DNA of 64,000 nt from an uncultured Polaribacter sp. (lineage in GTDB: Bacteria; Bacteroidota; Bacteroidia; Flavobacteriales; Flavobacteriaceae). The stretch lies in NCBI RefSeq assembly GCF_947503875.1, contig NZ_CANNFH010000001.1, positions 248,001-312,000 of the forward strand, given 5' to 3'. Below the pieces are notes generated by a model that saw only the letters and a list, made by a program, of their open reading frames with translations, was not told the origin of the DNA and did no database searches. Below, in pieces: positions 36,219-45,345 of this stretch. Positions within the stretch are counted from its first letter, which is position 1. The number at the start of each line of letters is the position of its first letter. A program made the translations under genes and the position numbers.

Positions 36219-37343
36219 TTATGGTATCAGATTTTTATACAATTCTGTAAAGCTTTTACAAACAACCTGTTGTTCAAAATGCTTTTTTATAAACAAATGC
36301 ATTTTTGTGGCGTCAATGTTTTTAAATGTTTGTCCTGCGTTTAAAATTGATTTTAATAATGCATTTTCATCCTTAATAGCAATAACTTCGCAATAATCTT
36401 TGGCCTGTAAATCTAAAGCAATTCCTGTTTTTGTGCTAATTACAGGCGTGCCACAAGCAATAGCTTCAGGAATAACAATGCCAAAAGTTTCAAAATTACT
36501 AAAAGAAATACAAATTGAGGCCGCTTGTAGATGCTTTACCAAGGCTTTTTGTGAAATGTGTTCTAAAAAAATAATTTCACCATTTTTTAGATTTAAATCG
36601 CTTACTAAATTTTTGTATTCTTCTCCATTATTGCCAATAAAATTCCATTCAAATTTTTCTAATTTGTCATCTAAAAGTTTTGCAACACGCAGCATTCCTT
36701 TAATGTTTTTATGACTGTTTTTTAAACTAGAAACATGTACTAATCTTAAGAAATCATGTTTTTTAACTCCAACTTTAAATAAATTAGTATCTACAACATT
36801 TGGTACAATTTTATAATTCCCTTTAAAATGTAATTGTTTTAGTTTTTGTTCTAATTCTTTAGAAACAGGGCAAATAAAACTACTGTTACTCGTAATTATT
36901 TGGCATATTTTCTTTTTAAAAAAAGAAATATTTTCAGTTTTGTAATAGCCTGTAAAATGCTCTGTAATAATGTATTTCTTTTTTTGAAACCATTTTAGAT
37001 AAAGGCTAAAAATACCAAAAGGATAAATTTCATTTAGGTGCACTACATCAAAATTACCAATATTCTTTAAAAGTTTTTTAAAGGCCATGGTAAAATAAAA
37101 GAACTTTAAAAACGGGTTTTTAGTAGAAGGTATGTATGCAATATTTGCGCGTACTCCATTAACAGTTTCGCTTGTAAATGTTGTTTTTTTATTGGCGTTA
37201 TTTTTAGAGATAATATGCAAAACAAATACATTATTATTTAGCGCAACTGCCTCTGCATGCCTCTGAATAAAATCTCCATTAGTAGGCAATATTTTAGAAG
37301 GATACCAGCCACATAAAAATAAGACGTTTAGTTTTTTGTGCAA
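36219..37343 (-). CDS. Family 4 glycosyltransferase (TTG start)
   Basis: 374 residues of GT-B fold: N-terminal LNVLFLCGWYPSKILPTNGDF, VHLNEIYPFGI, YIITEHFTGYY, and a C-terminal donor site LVHVSSLKNSHKNI with FGIVIPEAIACGTPVIST holding the E-x7-E motif. The only start is TTG at 37343; the first ATG is far inside the protein. TATATTTG on the minus strand (37366-37373) may be its -7 promoter box. It is followed by the flippase, so both probably serve one surface polysaccharide. Confidence 0.9.
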   Translation of the reverse strand: MHKKLNVLFLCGWYPSKILPTNGDFIQRHAEAVALNNNVFVLHIISKNNANKKTTFTSETVNGVRANIAYIPSTKNPFLKFFYFTMAFKKLLKNIGNFDVVHLNEIYPFGIFSLYLKWFQKKKYIITEHFTGYYKTENISFFKKKICQIITSNSSFICPVSKELEQKLKQLHFKGNYKIVPNVVDTNLFKVGVKKHDFLRLVHVSSLKNSHKNIKGMLRVAKLLDDKLEKFEWNFIGNNGEEYKNLVSDLNLKNGEIIFLEHISQKALVKHLQAASICISFSNFETFGIVIPEAIACGTPVISTKTGIALDLQAKDYCEVIAIKDENALLKSILNAGQTFKNIDATKMHLFIKKHFEQQVVCKSFTELYKNLIP

Positions 37344-37419
37344 ATAAAAGTAGTTTTGGTTAACGCAAATATAACGCAGAATGTCTTACTTTATTCTTAA
37401 AAAGTAATACTTTTAGCAG

Positions 37420-38103
37420 ATGAAGATAGAACACGTTTTTTTTGATTTAGATCATACACTTTGGGATTTTGAAAAAAATTCTGCACTTACTTTTAAAAAA
37501 ATATTTAAAGAAAATGATATTGATATACCCATTGAAGATTTTCTTAAGATTTATGTTCCTTTAAATTTAAAATATTGGAGACTTTATAGAGACGAAAAAA
37601 TAACGAAAGAAGTATTGCGTTATGAACGTTTAAAAAGTGCTTTTGATGCTGTAAATTACACAATTGAAGATAATTTAATAAACAAAATTGCAGATGCATA
37701 TATAGATAATTTATCAAACTTTAATCATTTATTTGAAGGCACTATAGAGATACTTGAGTATTTAAAACCAAAGTATACTTTGCATATTATTACAAACGGC
37801 TTCGCAGAAATTCAAAGTAAAAAAATGAAGAATTCTAAAATTGATCATTATTTTAAAGCAGTTATTACCTCAGAATCTGTAGGTGTAAAAAAGCCAAACC
37901 CTAAAGTTTTTAATTATGCATTAGAAGTTGCCAACGCAAAAACTAACAATGCTATAATGATTGGAGATAGTTTAGAAGCAGATATAAAAGGTGCTATGAA
38001 TATTGGTTTAAAAGCCATACATTGTGTGTTCGATAATTTTACACCAACTGATAAAAACATTACTAGCATTAATAGTCTATTACAATTAAAACAATATCTT
38101 TAG
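37420..38103 (+). CDS. YjjG-type HAD nucleotidase
   Basis: 227 residues. HAD motifs: FFDLDHTLWDFEKNS (nucleophile Asp9 and Asp11), ITNGFAEIQ (Thr/Ser), KKPNPKVF (Lys) and MIGDSLEADIKGA (metal Asp). The N-terminal FDLDHTLWDFE is the YjjG-family form, whose members dephosphorylate non-canonical pyrimidine nucleotides. It is divergent from the GT4 gene over a 76-nt gap. Confidence 0.9.
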   Translation: MKIEHVFFDLDHTLWDFEKNSALTFKKIFKENDIDIPIEDFLKIYVPLNLKYWRLYRDEKITKEVLRYERLKSAFDAVNYTIEDNLINKIADAYIDNLSNFNHLFEGTIEILEYLKPKYTLHIITNGFAEIQSKKMKNSKIDHYFKAVITSESVGVKKPNPKVFNYALEVANAKTNNAIMIGDSLEADIKGAMNIGLKAIHCVFDNFTPTDKNITSINSLLQLKQYL

Positions 38104-38135
38104 ACTTGGTTACGTTTTTAGGGTACAAATAAAAG

Positions 38136-38684
38136 ATGAGCATTTTTAAAAAAACAAGTTATTTAATATTTTCAATTTTTTTATTATCCTGTTCTCAGAC
38201 ATTAGATTTTGAACAGATAAATGATTATGAAGTTGCACCAGTATTTAGTGTAGCCCTTGTTTCTTTTGCACTAGAAGCAGAGGCTCTAGATACTTTTATA
38301 GGTATAAGTAGTGCTAATGAAATAGAAGAACTTACAGAGTTTCGTGTTTTTGAAAATAGTTTTATAAGAGATAATTTAACGCAACTTGGATTTAATTTTG
38401 AACTTGTAAATCAGTTTAATAGAGATTTTAACCTTCAAATTACTTTGTTAGATGATGATGATAACACAATTCATGAATTTCAAGAATTAAATATTGTTGC
38501 AAATAATATAGATTTTAAGCAAGAAGAAATTATAACAATTCAGCAAAACCCTAATATAATTAATGTTACTCAAGTATTACTCAGTGTTCGTTTGGGTAAT
38601 ACTTCTTTACCAATAGATAATTTAGATTCTGGTTTCTTAGAATTAAAATCTGCGGTAACTGTTCATTTAGAAACTTCTATTTAG
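38136..38684 (+). CDS. Lipoprotein, unknown function
   Basis: 182 residues. Lipoprotein signal LIFSIFLLSCSQT (Cys19). The remainder is acidic and rich in beta-type sequence (FNLQITLLDDDDNTIHEFQ, TQVLLSVRLG); no family recognised. It is followed at 1 nt by an outer-membrane DUF5723 protein and then a secreted protein, so the three probably form one outer-membrane assembly. Confidence 0.72.
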   Translation: MSIFKKTSYLIFSIFLLSCSQTLDFEQINDYEVAPVFSVALVSFALEAEALDTFIGISSANEIEELTEFRVFENSFIRDNLTQLGFNFELVNQFNRDFNLQITLLDDDDNTIHEFQELNIVANNIDFKQEEIITIQQNPNIINVTQVLLSVRLGNTSLPIDNLDSGFLELKSAVTVHLETSI

Positions 38685-38685
38685 A

Positions 38686-40053
38686 ATGAAACAAATAACG
38701 TTATTATTTATATGCTTTTTAAACTTTGTTTGTATTTCTCAAAATAGGCCTGCTTTATATGATTTTGCAGCATTGCCACAAACCTTATTATTAAATCCAG
38801 GAGCAGATGTAAACTATAATATGCATATTGGCCTTCCACTTTTATCAGGTTTATCTGCAGATATTGGTGCTACTAATTTTGTGTTATCAGATATTTTTGC
38901 TGCAGATAATGTTAATATTAATGATAAAATCACAAACTTTATTCAAAATACAGACGCAAGAGATCACATTAAAATAAACACACAAATAGAAGTTTTAAGT
39001 GGTGGTTTTAGAGTAGATCGTAAAAATTATATCAGCTTTGGTTTTTATCAGGAGTTAGATGCTATAGGTTATTTTCCAAAAGATGTTTTAGATTTAGCCA
39101 GAAAGGGTAACCAACCGTTTTTAAATAGAAGTTTTAGCGCTTCGCAATTACTATATAAAGTAGATCTTATAGGAGTTATTCATGCTGGTATTTCTAGAAA
39201 AGTGAACGAAAAGTTAATAGTAGGAGGTAGGGTTAAATTGTATTCTTCTGCAGTAAACTTAGAATCTAGAAATAATACAGGTACAATTACAACAAATTTG
39301 GGTGAAAATAATATTTTTACGCACAGGTTTCAAAATTTAAATGTAAACTTTAGAACTGCGGGTATTGTTGAAAATAATGAATTTATAAGAGAACCAAGTA
39401 CCTATTTAAAAAATACGTTTTTAGCCGGGAATTTGGGTTTAGGAGTAGATGTTGGATTTTCATATAAAGTTAACCCTCAATTACAGTTTTCTGGGAGTTT
39501 AATAGATTTTGGCTTTATAAACTATAATAAAAATATAGACAATACAGTTACTCAAGGTGATTTTATTTTTGACGGAATTGATTTAAAATTCAATGGTGAA
39601 AATATCAATTATTGGGATGAGTTAGATGAAGTGTTTAAAGAGCAATTAGATACTGAAAAAAATGAAGAAGGCTACGTTTCTCTGAGACCTGCAAAATTAT
39701 TTACGGCAGTTAAATATAGTTTTGGTAAACGAAGAAGCAAAGTTTGTTACAATAATAACCAAAATAATTATTACACAGATGCCTTTGGCGCGCAATTATT
39801 TTCGGTTTTTAGACCACTAGCACCTCAAATAGCGTTTACAGGGTTTTACGAAAAAGCATTTTCTAATAACTTGCGTGCCAAATTAACTTATACTGTAGAT
39901 GATTATTCATACACAAACATTGGTTTAGGAGTTTCAGCGCAAATATGGAAGCTTAATTTTTATGGAATCTTAGATAATATAACAGCACTATCAGACCTTT
40001 CTTCGGCAAACAGTGTGTCATTACAATTTGGTTTTAACTTAATATTCAATTAA
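38686..40053 (+). CDS. DUF5723 outer-membrane protein
   Basis: 455 residues with signal ITLLFICFLNFVCISQ. RPALYDFAALPQTLLLNPGA and HIGLPLLSGLSADIGATNF are the N-terminal DUF5723 pattern; the rest alternates as a large barrel with NNLRAKLTYTVDDYSYTN and ends LQFGFNLIFN with C-terminal aromatic/asparagine. The function is unknown. It is the middle gene of a three-gene unit with a lipoprotein and a secreted protein. Confidence 0.82.
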   Translation: MKQITLLFICFLNFVCISQNRPALYDFAALPQTLLLNPGADVNYNMHIGLPLLSGLSADIGATNFVLSDIFAADNVNINDKITNFIQNTDARDHIKINTQIEVLSGGFRVDRKNYISFGFYQELDAIGYFPKDVLDLARKGNQPFLNRSFSASQLLYKVDLIGVIHAGISRKVNEKLIVGGRVKLYSSAVNLESRNNTGTITTNLGENNIFTHRFQNLNVNFRTAGIVENNEFIREPSTYLKNTFLAGNLGLGVDVGFSYKVNPQLQFSGSLIDFGFINYNKNIDNTVTQGDFIFDGIDLKFNGENINYWDELDEVFKEQLDTEKNEEGYVSLRPAKLFTAVKYSFGKRRSKVCYNNNQNNYYTDAFGAQLFSVFRPLAPQIAFTGFYEKAFSNNLRAKLTYTVDDYSYTNIGLGVSAQIWKLNFYGILDNITALSDLSSANSVSLQFGFNLIFN

Positions 40054-40054
40054 A

Positions 40055-40831
40055 ATGAAAAAAATACTATTCACTTCTTTTTTATGCTTTTATGCGTTAT
40101 TTAGTTTAGCACAAAAAAAGCAAGTAAACAATTATCAATATATCATAGTAAAAGATAAATTGTCTTTTTTTAAAGATAAAGACAAATACAGAACCAGTTC
40201 TTTAACCAAGTTTTTATTAAAAAAGAATGGATTTACCGTATTTTTAGAGTCGGATAATTTACCAAAAACTTTATTAGAAGAACCGTGCAATGCTTTGCTA
40301 GCAGACGTTATTAAAGAATCTTCTATGTTTAGAACTAAAGTAAATATTATTTTAACAGATTGTTATAATAACAGAGTCTTTACATCTAAGTTTGGTGAAA
40401 GTAAAGAGAAAATGTACAGTAAAAGTTACCAAGAAGCGATAAGGAATGCGCATAATACCATGCAAGAATTAAGATACGCTGGATTAGATAAAACTGAGCA
40501 AATTCCGTTTAATAAGGAAGTCATAAATGTAGCAGAGGTTAAGAGACCTCTAAAAAAAGAACAACCTATAGTTGCTGCGAATTCAAATACAAATAAAGAC
40601 GCGGCACTTTTAGCTAAACAAACTAGGTTATACGCGCAACCAACAGAAAATGGTTTTCAATTGATAAATGATAAACCAGCAATTGTTTTTAGGCTATTAG
40701 AAACAAATACAAAAGACTTGTATATCATTAGAGGTAAAAACGGTATCCTATATAAAAAAGGTAATATTTGGGTGGCAGAATATTATAAAAATGGTGAATT
40801 AAAAACAGAGCAGCACAAAATTAAATTTTAA
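40055..40831 (+). CDS. Secreted protein, unknown function
   Basis: 258 residues with signal peptide LFTSFLCFYALFSLAQ. It begins NYQYIIVKDKLSFFKDKDKYR and ends with a tract (GFQLINDKPAIVFRLLETN ... YIIRGKNGILYKKGNIWVAEYY) that resembles short SH3-like beta repeats. No family recognised. It starts one base after the DUF5723 gene. Its TAA interlocks with the stop of convergent rarA (4 nt). Confidence 0.72.
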   Translation: MKKILFTSFLCFYALFSLAQKKQVNNYQYIIVKDKLSFFKDKDKYRTSSLTKFLLKKNGFTVFLESDNLPKTLLEEPCNALLADVIKESSMFRTKVNIILTDCYNNRVFTSKFGESKEKMYSKSYQEAIRNAHNTMQELRYAGLDKTEQIPFNKEVINVAEVKRPLKKEQPIVAANSNTNKDAALLAKQTRLYAQPTENGFQLINDKPAIVFRLLETNTKDLYIIRGKNGILYKKGNIWVAEYYKNGELKTEQHKIKF

Positions 40832-42099
40832 TAATCATACTTGCTTTTCCAACGTTTTTTTAGGATCTCTTTAAATTGATTTTCTCTTGTGTTTTCTCCT
40901 GGTTCGTATAATTTACTGCCAGAGATTTCTTTTGGTAAAAATTCTTGTGCTATAAAATTATTTGTATAGTTATGAGCATATTGGTAGTCTTTACCATATT
41001 CTAAGTCTTTCATTAATTTAGTGGGCGCATTTCTTAGTGCAAGTGGTACAGCTAAATCGCCCGTTTGTTTTACTAAATTTTGCGCTGCTCCAATAGCCAA
41101 GTAAGAAGCGTTACTTTTTTGACAATTTGCTAAGTAAATAGCACACTGACTTAATATTATTCTAGATTCAGGATTACCAATAACGCTAACTGCTTGAAAA
41201 GTGTTATTTGCCAATATTAATGCAGTTGGATTTGCATTACCTATATCTTCAGAAGCTAAAATCAACAACCTTCTAGCAATAAATTTCACGTCTTCACCAC
41301 CTTCTATCATTCTAGCTAGCCAATATACGGCAGCATTAGGGTCACTTCCTCTTATCGATTTTATAAATGCAGAAATAATGTCATAATGCTTTTCGCCGGT
41401 TTTATCATATCTAGCAGTGCTTTCTTGTATTTTAGCCAATACCAATTTATTGGTAATTTCAACAGTATCATCTGCAGAAACAAGCAATTCGAAAATATTT
41501 AATAGTTTTCTAGCATCTCCACCAGAAACTTGTAATAAAGCCGCTGTTTCTTTTAATTGAATTTTTTTTGTTGATAATATTTTGTCTTCTCTAATGGCTC
41601 TTTCTAATAATGCAATTAAATCAGTTTTATCAAACGAATTTAAAATATAAACTTGGCATCTAGAGAGTAGGGCAGGTATTACTTCAAAACTGGGGTTTTC
41701 TGTGGTTGCACCTATTAAGGTTACCCAACCCTTTTCTACTGCACCTAATAAGGAATCTTGTTGCGATTTACTAAATCTATGTATTTCATCTATAAATAGA
41801 ATAGGGTTTTTAGCCGTAAAAAGACCACCACTTTTTTTTGCCTTCTCAATTACTTCCCTTACATCTTTAACCCCAGAACTTATTGCGCTTAAAGTATAAA
41901 ATGGTCTTTTACTTTCAGTAGCAATTATATTTGCTAAAGTAGTTTTGCCAATTCCTGGTGGTCCCCAAAGAATTAGTGAAGGTATAATTCCCTTTTTAAT
42001 TAATTGGGTTAATACTCCGTTTTTACCAACCAAATGTTGCTGACTAATATAGTCTTCTAATGTTTTAGGACGAATTCTTTCTGCCAAAGGTGCATTCAT
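40828..42099 (-). CDS. rarA: Replication-associated recombination ATPase RarA/MgsA
   Basis: 423 residues. AAA+ clamp-loader-like: Walker A GPPGIGKT (46-53), Walker B FIDEIHRF (about 102-109), sensor 1 LIGATTENPSF, then SRCQVY arginine finger and the RarA C-terminal GSDPNAAVYWLARMIEGGED. It acts at stalled replication forks. Start ATG at 42099 gives MNAPLAERIRPKTLEDY, the family start. It is divergent from the rhomboid gene. Confidence 0.96.
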   Translation of the reverse strand: MNAPLAERIRPKTLEDYISQQHLVGKNGVLTQLIKKGIIPSLILWGPPGIGKTTLANIIATESKRPFYTLSAISSGVKDVREVIEKAKKSGGLFTAKNPILFIDEIHRFSKSQQDSLLGAVEKGWVTLIGATTENPSFEVIPALLSRCQVYILNSFDKTDLIALLERAIREDKILSTKKIQLKETAALLQVSGGDARKLLNIFELLVSADDTVEITNKLVLAKIQESTARYDKTGEKHYDIISAFIKSIRGSDPNAAVYWLARMIEGGEDVKFIARRLLILASEDIGNANPTALILANNTFQAVSVIGNPESRIILSQCAIYLANCQKSNASYLAIGAAQNLVKQTGDLAVPLALRNAPTKLMKDLEYGKDYQYAHNYTNNFIAQEFLPKEISGSKLYEPGENTRENQFKEILKKRWKSKYDY

Positions 42100-42175
42100 G
42101 CTGTAAAAATAATAAAGTTTAATGACAGAAGTGTCAGTTTTTTAATTTGGTAATATATTTGTTTATAATTGTAGT

Positions 42176-42862
42176 ATGCAACAAGAAACTGAAATAAAAA
42201 TATCTAAAAGTATTTTCGTTATACCTACAATTTATGTTGTGGGTATCTGGTTAATTTATTGGGTAGAAATTCAGTTTGGTTTTAATTTTAATAAGTATGG
42301 CGTATATCCAAGAACGTTTTTTGGTTTAAGAGGTGTGTTTTTTACCCATTTTATTCATAGTGATACAAGCCATTTATTCAATAACTCAGTTCCGTTATTT
42401 GTTTTATTAGCCAGTCTTTTTACTTTTTATAAAAATGTAGCTTTAAAGGTATTGTGTTATGGTGCACTTTTAGCAGGTTTATTAACTTGGTGTATTGCTA
42501 GATATAATTATCATATTGGTGCAAGTGGAGTGGTTTATTTGCTGTTTAGTTTTGTTTTTTTTAGTGGTTTAATAAGAAAGCATTATCGTTTAGTAGCGCT
42601 TTCACTAATTATTATCTTTTTATACGGAAGTATGATTTGGTATGTGTTACCAATTAAACAAGGTATGTCTTGGGAAGGGCACTTATCTGGTTTTCTAATA
42701 GGTTTGCTTTTTGCTTTTTTATATAGAAAACAGGGCATTGTTAAAGAAGAACATCAATTTACAAAAACAGAATTTGATTTAATGTTTGATGATAATGGTA
42801 ACTTTAATCCACCTATTATAGAAGAAATAGCAAATGAAAATGAGTCTAAATCACAAATTTGA
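42176..42862 (+). CDS. Rhomboid intramembrane serine protease
   Basis: 228 residues with six hydrophobic segments. Catalytic Ser is in GASGVVYLLFSF and the partner His in GHLSGFLIGLL; HFIHSDTSHLFNN supplies the conserved first-loop and helix-2 Asn/His. It cuts transmembrane helices of unknown substrates. TATATTTG at 42154-42161 may be its -7 promoter box, and TGACAgaagTGTCA (42123-42136) is a small inverted repeat shared with divergent rarA. Confidence 0.9.
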   Translation: MQQETEIKISKSIFVIPTIYVVGIWLIYWVEIQFGFNFNKYGVYPRTFFGLRGVFFTHFIHSDTSHLFNNSVPLFVLLASLFTFYKNVALKVLCYGALLAGLLTWCIARYNYHIGASGVVYLLFSFVFFSGLIRKHYRLVALSLIIIFLYGSMIWYVLPIKQGMSWEGHLSGFLIGLLFAFLYRKQGIVKEEHQFTKTEFDLMFDDNGNFNPPIIEEIANENESKSQI

Positions 42863-42874
42863 ACTCATTTTGTA

Positions 42875-43511
42875 TTATAAATTGGGCTGAGGTGTAACTC
42901 TCAAATACGGTTTTACTTCTTTATGTCCTTTAGGAAACAATTCAGGTATTTGTGCATTACTTACAGCAGGCACAATTACACAATTGTCTCCATTTTTCCA
43001 ATTGGCAGGGGTAGCTACTTTATGATAAGCTGTTAATTGCAAAGAATCTATGGCTCTTAATGATGCATCAAAATTTCGACCTGTAGATGCTGGGTATACT
43101 ATAATTAATTTCACCTTTTTATTAAGATCAATAATAAACACAGATCTTACCGCTAAATTATTATTTGCATAAGGATGTATCATGTCATATAATTCTGAAA
43201 CTCTTTTATCTTTATCTGCAATAATTGGAAATTCTACAGAAGTATTTTGTGTTTCGTTTATATCTCTTATCCATCCTTTGTGAGAAGTAAGACCTTCTAC
43301 ACTTAATGCAATAGTTTTTACATTTCTTTTGTCAAATACTGGTTTATATTTGTGAACAGGACCTAATACTATATTACAAAAAGGTGTATCGTCTGCTGGG
43401 TGAAAAAAAATATTCCCAACTTTCTCCTAACCATTTATGAAAATTAATTTTTCCTTCCCTAGAGTTTGCTATAAAATTTAGTGCTTCATCACCTAATCTA
43501 ATTGCACTCAT
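42875..43511 (-). pseudogene. 1-Cys-type peroxiredoxin, single frameshift
   Basis: The minus strand from ATG 43511 reads SAIRLGDEALNFIANSREGK, KWLGESW, then one extra base before NIFFHPADDTPFCNIVLG, and continues in the second frame to PYLRVTPQPNL at 42875. The total of 637 nt is one more than a whole number of codons, and the joined product (about 211 residues) is the normal Prx6-like length. The peroxidatic Cys is kept (TPFC), but motif residues normally FTPVCTTE are changed. The break is at about 43415 next to an A8 run, so slippage or a sequencing error is possible. Confidence 0.82.
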
Positions 43512-43618
43512 TGTTCTTGATTTTAATTTTAACAAAATCACAAAGAATTTAACAAGGTATTTATTTTAAATAGGTAGCGGATGTTTAATAGGTAGCAAGT
43601 ACTTAACAAGTACGTTTT

Positions 43619-44362
43619 TTAAGTTCTTTGTCTCACAGTTTCATAAAGAAAAGCACCACAAGCAACAGAAACATTTAAAGAACCAATTTCACCTAAAAGA
43701 GGCAGTTTTGCTTTTTTGTCTACCATTTTTAAAATGGAAGGATTTACACCTCTATCTTCAGAGCCCATAATAATTGCTGTAGGTTGTTTTAAATCTACTG
43801 TATAAATTAAATCTTCGGTTTTTTCCGTAGCTGCAACTGTTTTTATATCTGATGCTTGCATTAGAAAAATGGCATCTTTTATATGGTCTACTTTACAAAT
43901 TGGTATTTTAAAGGCGGCGCCTGCAGATGTTTTTATGGTTTCTGCATTTACAGGAGCACTACCATTTTTTTGAATAACAATGCCGTTAACACCCGTACAT
44001 TCTGCTGTTCTTATAATTGCGCCAAAGTTACGTACATCAGACAATTGGTCTAATAATAGAAACAGTGGTGTTTTTTTTGCTCCGATAGTAGTTTCTATTA
44101 ACGTCTCTAAATCATGAAATTCAATAGGAGATATTTGAGCAACTGCACCTTGGTGGTTATTATTCTTAGAAAGACGGTTTAACTTTTCTATTGGTACTAG
44201 ACTAGTAGCCAATTTGTTTTGTTTAATAAGTTTATCTAACTCATAATATAAATTACCTCGTAAACCCTTTTGTAGGTATATTTTATTTATAGTAGAACCA
44301 CTTTCTATAGCCTCTATAATTGCTCTAATTCCAAAGATATTTGTAATTTCTTTATCCATCAT
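43619..44362 (-). CDS. rlmB: 23S rRNA 2'-O-ribose methyltransferase RlmB (SPOUT family)
   Basis: 247 residues. An N-terminal substrate-binding domain (NIFGIRAIIEAIESG) precedes a SPOUT domain with LLDQLSDVRNFGAIIRTAE, IIMGSEDRGVN and GSLNVSVACGAFLYE, the three TrmH-type motifs for AdoMet binding in the trefoil knot. It methylates G2251 of 23S rRNA. Either of two adjacent ATGs could be used. It is upstream, on the same strand, of the peroxiredoxin remnant. Confidence 0.93.
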   Translation of the reverse strand: MMDKEITNIFGIRAIIEAIESGSTINKIYLQKGLRGNLYYELDKLIKQNKLATSLVPIEKLNRLSKNNNHQGAVAQISPIEFHDLETLIETTIGAKKTPLFLLLDQLSDVRNFGAIIRTAECTGVNGIVIQKNGSAPVNAETIKTSAGAAFKIPICKVDHIKDAIFLMQASDIKTVAATEKTEDLIYTVDLKQPTAIIMGSEDRGVNPSILKMVDKKAKLPLLGEIGSLNVSVACGAFLYETVRQRT

Positions 44363-44429
44363 TTTGCAAATGTAAATTAAAAATATTAGGTCTGTATATA
44401 ATATGAATTATAATTAAGTTTTACCCAAT

Positions 44430-44463
44430 AAAAAAGCCACCTCTTAAAAAGAGATGGCTTTTT
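44430..44463 (-). terminator. Terminator of the SusCD operon
   Basis: AAAAAGCCACCTCTT pairs with AAGAGATGGCTTTTT (one mismatch), with T-runs for both strands. It follows the stop of the lipoprotein gene on the minus strand. Confidence 0.88.
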
Positions 44464-44485
44464 GTAATTATAAATTTAAATAATA

Positions 44486-45328
44486 TTAATTCTTTGTAAA
44501 TAAATATTCAGCTTGTACAGGTGCTCCACCACAATCAGAATCTACATTATCAGTTAACTTAATTGTAAATGAAGAATCGTCTTCAACATTATAAGTTCCA
44601 TTACCGGTTGTAGAAGGTCCTGTATTTAAATTCACATCATTACCACCACAACCAACTAAGTGATCTTGGAAAGGTACTAGGACCTCATTACAAACAAGAG
44701 CAAACTCAAAGGTTCTTGGGAATCTTCCGTCTTCAAAATAGTTTGCAGTAAATGTTCTTCCTAAAGGATTACTTTCATCAATTGCTAAAGTAACCACATT
44801 ACCATTTCCACCATATGTAGATGCGCCAAATACTCCTGGGCTTATTGTGGTAACAGTATATTCTCCAACAAATAATGTTTCTGCCACAGGGCAAATCTGT
44901 AAAACATCAATTTCTAAATTACCTCCTGGAACTATACCTTCAACTTCTGTAATTTTAAGAACTAGTTTCTCAGGAGTAGTAGTTATATTCATGTCATCTA
45001 CACCGTCTATTGTAATAGAGCCTATGAAAGAATTCGCAGGTATTACAATAGGGTTTACAGTATAGCTAGTAACACTAGCTGTAGACTCTTCTGCTACAAC
45101 ACTTACTTCAAAAGTTCTATCTATTTCAGATTGTGTAGTAACGCTTACAGGAAGCTCTAAGGTACCTGTGGCACCAATTGCAATTTGTAGCTCAGCTGTA
45201 GTTCTAGAAAACGCAACCAATGTCTGACCATTTACTGCATCAAAAACTACCTCTTCACGTTCTCCACAGCCAACTAGCAATAGTACAGCTGTTAAGCAAC
45301 ATATTAAATTATTAGATATTTTTTTCAT
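44486..45328 (-). CDS. SusE/F-position surface lipoprotein
   Basis: 280 residues. Lipoprotein signal LTAVLLLVGCGERE (Cys21). The N-terminal third is a beta-sandwich-like domain with VAFSRTTAELQIAIGATGT and TTPEKLVLKITEVEG; the C-terminal part (LFVGEYTVTTISPGVFG ... TYNVEDDSSFTIKLTDN) is a second beta domain with four cysteines. It is the third gene of the SusC-SusD unit, where such lipoproteins bind the imported ligand at the surface. No glycan-binding residues can be assigned. Confidence 0.78.
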   Translation of the reverse strand: MKKISNNLICCLTAVLLLVGCGEREEVVFDAVNGQTLVAFSRTTAELQIAIGATGTLELPVSVTTQSEIDRTFEVSVVAEESTASVTSYTVNPIVIPANSFIGSITIDGVDDMNITTTPEKLVLKITEVEGIVPGGNLEIDVLQICPVAETLFVGEYTVTTISPGVFGASTYGGNGNVVTLAIDESNPLGRTFTANYFEDGRFPRTFEFALVCNEVLVPFQDHLVGCGGNDVNLNTGPSTTGNGTYNVEDDSSFTIKLTDNVDSDCGGAPVQAEYLFTKN

Positions 45329-45345
45329 TTTTTATATTTTTATTA

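Noticed and set aside
42123..42136. TGACA-gaag-TGTCA as an operator between rarA and the rhomboid gene
   Set aside because: A single 5-bp inverted repeat is expected by chance; no second copy seen.
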